A stretch of 9,340 nt of DNA from Candidatus Galloscillospira excrementavium (GTDB lineage Bacteria > Bacillota > Clostridia > Oscillospirales > Oscillospiraceae), in NCBI GenBank assembly GCA_018711785.1, contig DVHW01000068.1, positions 1-9,340 on the forward strand, given 5' to 3'. Of the stretch, positions 6,659 to 9,340 are shown piece after piece; position 1 is the first letter of the stretch, and each line of letters opens with the position of its first letter. The translations under genes and the position numbers were made by a program. Under the pieces are notes generated by a model that saw nothing but the letters and a program-made list of their open reading frames with translations, ran no database searches and was not told the origin of the DNA.

Positions 6659-7195
6659 TCAGCAGCAGCCCTCACAGCCGCCGGACGGACAGGCTCCAGA
6701 GGAGCAGCCGCCGGCAAACTGGGGGGGCAGGGAGTCGTCCTCCCGGACCCAGTCCTCCACATGGACCACCGCGTACTCGGTCTTGGTCCGGCGGATGACC
6801 ACCCGCTCCACCCCGGCGTTGATGATGAGCCGGCGGCACATGGAGCAGGAGGTGGCGTCCGGGAGGAGCTCGCCGGTTTTGGCATCCCGCCCGGCCAGGT
6901 ACAGCGTCCCGCCGATGATGTCGCTGCGGGCGGCCGAGATGATGGCATTGGCCTCGGCGTGGACGCTGCGGCACAGTTCATACCGCTGCCCCGAGGGCAC
7001 CTGGAGGGCATCCCGGGTGCAGTAGCCCAGGTCCATGCAGTTCTTCCGCCCCCGGGGCGCGCCGTTGTAGCCGGTGGCGATGATCTCGTCGTTCTTTACA
7101 ATGATCGCCCCATAGCACCGCCGCAGACAGGTGGACCGCTCCAGCACGGTCTCCGCGATGTCCAGGTAGTAGTTCTCCTTGTCGATCCGGCTCAT
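6659..7195 (-). CDS. dCMP deaminase (ComEB-like cytidine/deoxycytidylate deaminase family)
   Basis: A 178-residue zinc-dependent deaminase. The N-terminal family signature STCLRRCYGAIIVKNDEIIA then TGYNGAPRG is clear. The zinc and catalytic residues are H79-A-E81 in SVHAEAN, and C117 and C120 in TSCSMCRRLIINAG. The usual Pro of the PCxxC motif is Ser here. Family members convert dCMP to dUMP for thymidylate synthesis; ComEB of Bacillus is the nearest named relative I can suggest, but substrate cannot be proved from sequence. The last 18 residues form an odd Gly/Ser/Cys-rich tail with five cysteines (164, 169, 174, 177, 178). The ATG at 7195 (MSRIDKENYYLD) is preferred over an in-frame GTG at 7225, since homologues start at this point and AAAGGGG lies about nine bases before it. 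The gene is monocistronic between its own promoter and terminator. Confidence 0.92.
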   Translation of the reverse strand: MSRIDKENYYLDIAETVLERSTCLRRCYGAIIVKNDEIIATGYNGAPRGRKNCMDLGYCTRDALQVPSGQRYELCRSVHAEANAIISAARSDIIGGTLYLAGRDAKTGELLPDATSCSMCRRLIINAGVERVVIRRTKTEYAVVHVEDWVREDDSLPPQFAGGCSSGACPSGGCEGCC

Positions 7196-7275
7196 GGCCG
7201 CACGCCCCTTTCTTGTCACGCCCACAGGCCGCCGGAACAGCGGCAGGCCGCGGGCGGTCTGATTCCACAGAAATC

Positions 7276-7304
7276 AGTATAAAGGCTTTTTCCCGCCCTG
7301 ACAA
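7276..7304 (-). promoter_or_regulatory. Sigma-A-like promoter for the deaminase gene
   Basis: Minus strand TTGTCA (7304-7299), 17-base spacer, TATACT (7281-7276). Predicted start near 7269, about 74 bases before the ATG. Confidence 0.65.
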
Positions 7305-7369
7305 GCCCAAAAATGCACCCGATGCGTTAATTTGTTTCTTGAATTCACACTTTGTTTACGTTTGCTTTC

Positions 7370-7398
7370 TTGACGGGGACATACAGAACCGCTATCAT
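7370..7398 (+). promoter_or_regulatory. Sigma-A-like promoter for the small membrane zinc-ribbon gene
   Basis: Plus strand TTGACG (7370-7375), 17-base spacer, TATCAT (7393-7398). Predicted start near 7405, about 56 bases before the ATG. It is divergent from the deaminase promoter, with about 65 bases between the two -35 boxes. Confidence 0.65.
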
Positions 7399-7460
7399 TA
7401 CAAGTAACGATATTGTGAGCCCTTCTCGGTTCCACTGGTCAAAGGAGACGACAGCTCTGT

Positions 7461-7853
7461 ATGAATTGGCTTAGAAGAGTCATGTTTGGCCGTTATGGCA
7501 CCGACCAGCTCTCCTTGTTTCTGCTCGCGGTCTATGTTATTCTCGCCGTGATCTCCCGCTTTTCCTACTATTTGTACTTCCTCTCCTGGGTGGCGCTGAT
7601 CCCCCTGGTGCTGGCGGTGCTCCGGATGTTCTCCCGCAACCTCGAGCGGCGCAGGGCGGAGAACGCCAAGTTTCTCTCCCTGGCCAGCCCGTTTGTCCGC
7701 TGGTTCAAGCTCCGCCGCACCATCCACAAGGACAAGGACCACTGCTACTTCAAGTGTCCCAACTGCGGGCAGTACCTGCGGGTGCCCCGGGGGAAGGGGA
7801 AGATCACCGTCACCTGCCGCAACTGCGGCGTGAGCTTTGAGGAGAAGAGCTGA
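7461..7853 (+). CDS. Small membrane protein with C-terminal zinc ribbon, function unknown
   Basis: A 130-residue protein I cannot name. Two hydrophobic segments (about 16-32, LSLFLLAVYVILAVIS, and 36-54) form a probable membrane hairpin with a short turn. A basic stretch (about 58-92, NLERRRAENAK through KLRRTIHKDKD) follows, then a zinc ribbon with C99-x-x-C102 and C119-x-x-C122 separated by a basic strand (RVPRGKGKITVTC). The C-terminal part resembles stand-alone zinc ribbons that bind nucleic acids or proteins, so the molecule probably displays a ribbon at the inner membrane face. It has its own promoter, an AAAGGAGA ribosome binding site with a rather long 13-base spacing, and ends at a terminator shared with mnmE. 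It stands alone on its strand, so the context gives no functional clue. Confidence 0.85.
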   Translation: MNWLRRVMFGRYGTDQLSLFLLAVYVILAVISRFSYYLYFLSWVALIPLVLAVLRMFSRNLERRRAENAKFLSLASPFVRWFKLRRTIHKDKDHCYFKCPNCGQYLRVPRGKGKITVTCRNCGVSFEEKS

Positions 7854-7862
7854 ACAGCCAAA

Positions 7863-7888
7863 ACGCCGGAGGCATCTGCCTCCGGCGT
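7863..7888. terminator. Bidirectional intrinsic terminator between the zinc-ribbon gene and mnmE
   Basis: ACGCCGGAGGC (7863-7873) pairs perfectly with GCCTCCGGCGT (7878-7888), loop ATCT. The plus strand continues CTTTATTTT, a good terminator for the zinc-ribbon gene. The minus strand continues TTTGGCTGTTC, a weaker terminator for mnmE, whose TAA stop is only two bases from the stem. Confidence 0.85.
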
Positions 7889-7890
7889 CT

Positions 7891-9261
7891 TTATTTTCCC
7901 ACGCAGAAGCGGCGGAAGATCTGGTCGGTCACGTCCTCTGTGACGCTGCGGCCGGTCAGCTCCCCCAGGGCGGCCAGGGCCCCCTCCACGTCGGTGAGCA
8001 CCGCGTCGGGGGGCATCCCGCTCTCCTGGGCCTGCCGGGCCCCGCGGAGGGCCTCCAGGGCCCGCCGGGCGGCCTCGGCCTGCCGGGCATTGGTGAGCAG
8101 CTCCCCCGGCGCGCTGTCCCGGCCGGAGGGGAAGAGCTCCTCCACCAGGCCCTCCAGCTCCGCCAAGCCGTCCCCCCGGGCGGCGCTCACCACCGCCAGG
8201 TGGGGAAAGCGCCGCCGCAGCGCCTCCAGGTCCACCGCCAGGGGCAGGTCGGACTTGTTCACCGCGCAGAGGACCCGGGGACACCCCTCCGCCTCGGCCA
8301 TGGCGGCGGTGTCCTCCGGCCCCAGGGAGGCCGAGCCGTCCACCACCAGCAGGGCCAGCTCAGCCTGCCGGAGGGCCTCCCGGCTGCGCGCCACCCCCAG
8401 CTGCTCCACCGCGTCGGCGGTCTCCCGCAGGCCGGCGGTGTCGATGAGCCGCAGGTTCACGCTCCCCAGCTGGCACCGCTCCTCCACCGTGTCCCGGGTG
8501 GTGCCCGGGATGGCGGTGACGATGGCCCGGTCGTACCCCACCAGGGCGTTGAGGAGGGAGGACTTGCCCGCGTTGGGCCGCCCCACGATGGCGCAGGGGA
8601 TGCCCCCCTTGAGGCTCCGGCCCCGCTGGTAGCTCTCCAGCAGGGCGGTCAGCTCCCCCTCGGCGGCGGCCAGGGCGGTGCGGATGGTCTCCGCGCCAAA
8701 GGGGTCGATGTCCTCGTCCGGGTAGTCCAGCACAGCGCAGAAGTGGGCCAGCAGCCCCGCCAGGCTGTCGTACACCCCGGCCACCCGGCGGGAGAGGGCC
8801 CCGGAGAGCTGCCCGGCGGCGCTGTGTACCGCGGCGGCGCTCTCCGCGTCGATGAGGTCGGCCACCGCCTCGGCCTCGGTCAGGTCCAGCTTGCCGTTGA
8901 GGAAGGCCCGCCGGGTGAACTCCCCGGGCAGGGCCTGCCGGGCCCCCTGGGCGAAGAGGGCCTCCAGCGCCAGGGCCAGCACCGCCGGCGAGCCGTGGCA
9001 CTGGAGCTCGGCGGTGTCCTCCCCGGTGTAGCTCCCCGGGCCCCGGGACCAGGTGGCCAGGCCCCGGTCAATGAGCTTCCCCTCCCGGTCGTAGACCCCG
9101 CCGTAGACCAGCCGCCGCTCCCCCCGCTCCTCCAGCCGTCCGCCCCCGGCGGGGCGGAAGACCGCCGAGGCCGCCCGGACCGCCTCCGGCCCGGACAGGC
9201 GGATGATGCCGATGGCGCTGCGCTCCGGGGCCGTGGCGATGGCCGCGATGGTGTCCGGCAT
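7891..9261 (-). CDS. mnmE: tRNA-modification GTPase MnmE
   Basis: A 456-residue protein (E. coli MnmE has 454) that with MnmG installs the 5-carboxymethylaminomethyl-type group on wobble uridine of certain tRNAs. The N-terminal tetrahydrofolate-binding domain begins MPDTIAAIATAPERSAIGII. The G domain, inserted in the helical region, shows G1 GRPNAGKS (227-234), G2 IPGTTRD (251-257), G3 DTAG (274-277), G4 NKSD (335-338) and G5 SA (359-360). The chain ends with the hallmark CVGK (453-456), containing the catalytic cysteine. The ATG at 9261 follows GGGAGG at seven to eight bases; an in-frame TTG at 9294 lies inside a hairpin and is unlikely. It is often found in the rpmH-rnpA-yidC-jag-mnmE-mnmG cluster; here nothing follows it on its strand, since the next gene is convergent. 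Confidence 0.97.
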   Translation of the reverse strand: MPDTIAAIATAPERSAIGIIRLSGPEAVRAASAVFRPAGGGRLEERGERRLVYGGVYDREGKLIDRGLATWSRGPGSYTGEDTAELQCHGSPAVLALALEALFAQGARQALPGEFTRRAFLNGKLDLTEAEAVADLIDAESAAAVHSAAGQLSGALSRRVAGVYDSLAGLLAHFCAVLDYPDEDIDPFGAETIRTALAAAEGELTALLESYQRGRSLKGGIPCAIVGRPNAGKSSLLNALVGYDRAIVTAIPGTTRDTVEERCQLGSVNLRLIDTAGLRETADAVEQLGVARSREALRQAELALLVVDGSASLGPEDTAAMAEAEGCPRVLCAVNKSDLPLAVDLEALRRRFPHLAVVSAARGDGLAELEGLVEELFPSGRDSAPGELLTNARQAEAARRALEALRGARQAQESGMPPDAVLTDVEGALAALGELTGRSVTEDVTDQIFRRFCVGK

Positions 9262-9279
9262 CCTGCTTCCTCCCTTCGA

Positions 9280-9307
9280 GAGCGGCGGGCCCAATGGCCC
9301 GCCGCTC
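9280..9307 (-). promoter_or_regulatory. Strong hairpin abutting the mnmE ribosome binding site
   Basis: GAGCGGCGGGCC and GGCCCGCCGCTC (9280-9291 with 9296-9307) form twelve perfect pairs with a four-base loop. On the minus strand the Shine-Dalgarno GGGAGG begins five bases after the stem. Neither strand has a T-tract after it, so it is not a standard terminator; it may be a leader or processing structure. I see no complete promoter between the hairpin and the right edge. Confidence 0.5.
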
Positions 9308-9320
9308 AGCTTGTCAAAAA

Positions 9321-9340
9321 AGCCTCGCAGAGTTCGCGCC
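9321..9340. repeat. Second copy of the multi-hairpin repeat element, left end only (cut by window edge)
   Basis: AGCCTCGCAGAGTTCGCG at 9321-9338 is identical to 1656-1673, in the same orientation, preceded by an A-rich stretch in both copies. The rest lies beyond the window. As at the first copy, the AGCCTCG end faces the start of a minus-strand gene (mnmE, 60 bases away; yhaO, 28 bases away). Confidence 0.7.

Noticed and set aside
5190..7025. Long open frame on the plus strand opposite rny and the deaminase gene.
   Set aside because: It is the mirror of GC-rich coding sequence; its translation is Leu/Gly/His/Val-rich with no domain, and the minus strand encodes unmistakable RNase Y and deaminase motifs.

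Overview
The window looks like a chromosomal segment of a high-GC, low-abundance-AT Bacillota, most likely a gut-type clostridium of the Oscillospiraceae (Flavonifractor, Intestinimonas or Lawsonibacter-like). This is inferred from RNase Y, a YmdB-type phosphodiesterase, a YhaO/YhaN pair and an SLH-domain surface protein, combined with GC-rich coding sequence and sigma-A-like promoters whose spacers are exactly 17 bases. No sequence search was possible.

Layout from left to right. Positions 1-2698 carry a minus-strand group read right to left: ymdB (2',3'-cyclic nucleotide phosphodiesterase family), a roughly 260-base noncoding element built of four abutting hairpins, yhaO (SbcD-like metallophosphoesterase nuclease), and the start of yhaN (SbcC-like ATPase), which runs off the left edge. 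yhaO and yhaN overlap by four bases. Positions 2699-3376 are noncoding. This stretch holds a ymdB promoter, and upstream of it a second minus-strand promoter that precedes a tiled series of hairpins, which I read as a structured RNA of about 200 nt. At 3377-4714 is a plus-strand secreted protein with three SLH domains. It converges on rny (RNase Y, 6404-4848, minus) across a bidirectional terminator. Next come a minus-strand dCMP deaminase-family gene (7195-6659), a divergent plus-strand small membrane protein with a C-terminal zinc ribbon (7461-7853), another shared terminator, and mnmE (9261-7891, minus), the tRNA-modifying GTPase. The last 20 bases begin a second copy of the hairpin element.

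Functionally these are mostly housekeeping genes: RNA decay (rny, ymdB), DNA end processing (yhaO/yhaN), pyrimidine nucleotide supply (deaminase) and tRNA wobble modification (mnmE). In Bacillus rny and ymdB are neighbours; here they keep the same strand and order but are separated by the convergent SLH gene and the structured RNA locus. I see no phage, insertion sequence with transposase, CRISPR array, tRNA or rRNA gene. The two least explained items are the minus-strand structured RNA at about 2874-3079 and the dispersed hairpin element at 1656-1917, whose first 18 bases recur exactly at 9321-9338.
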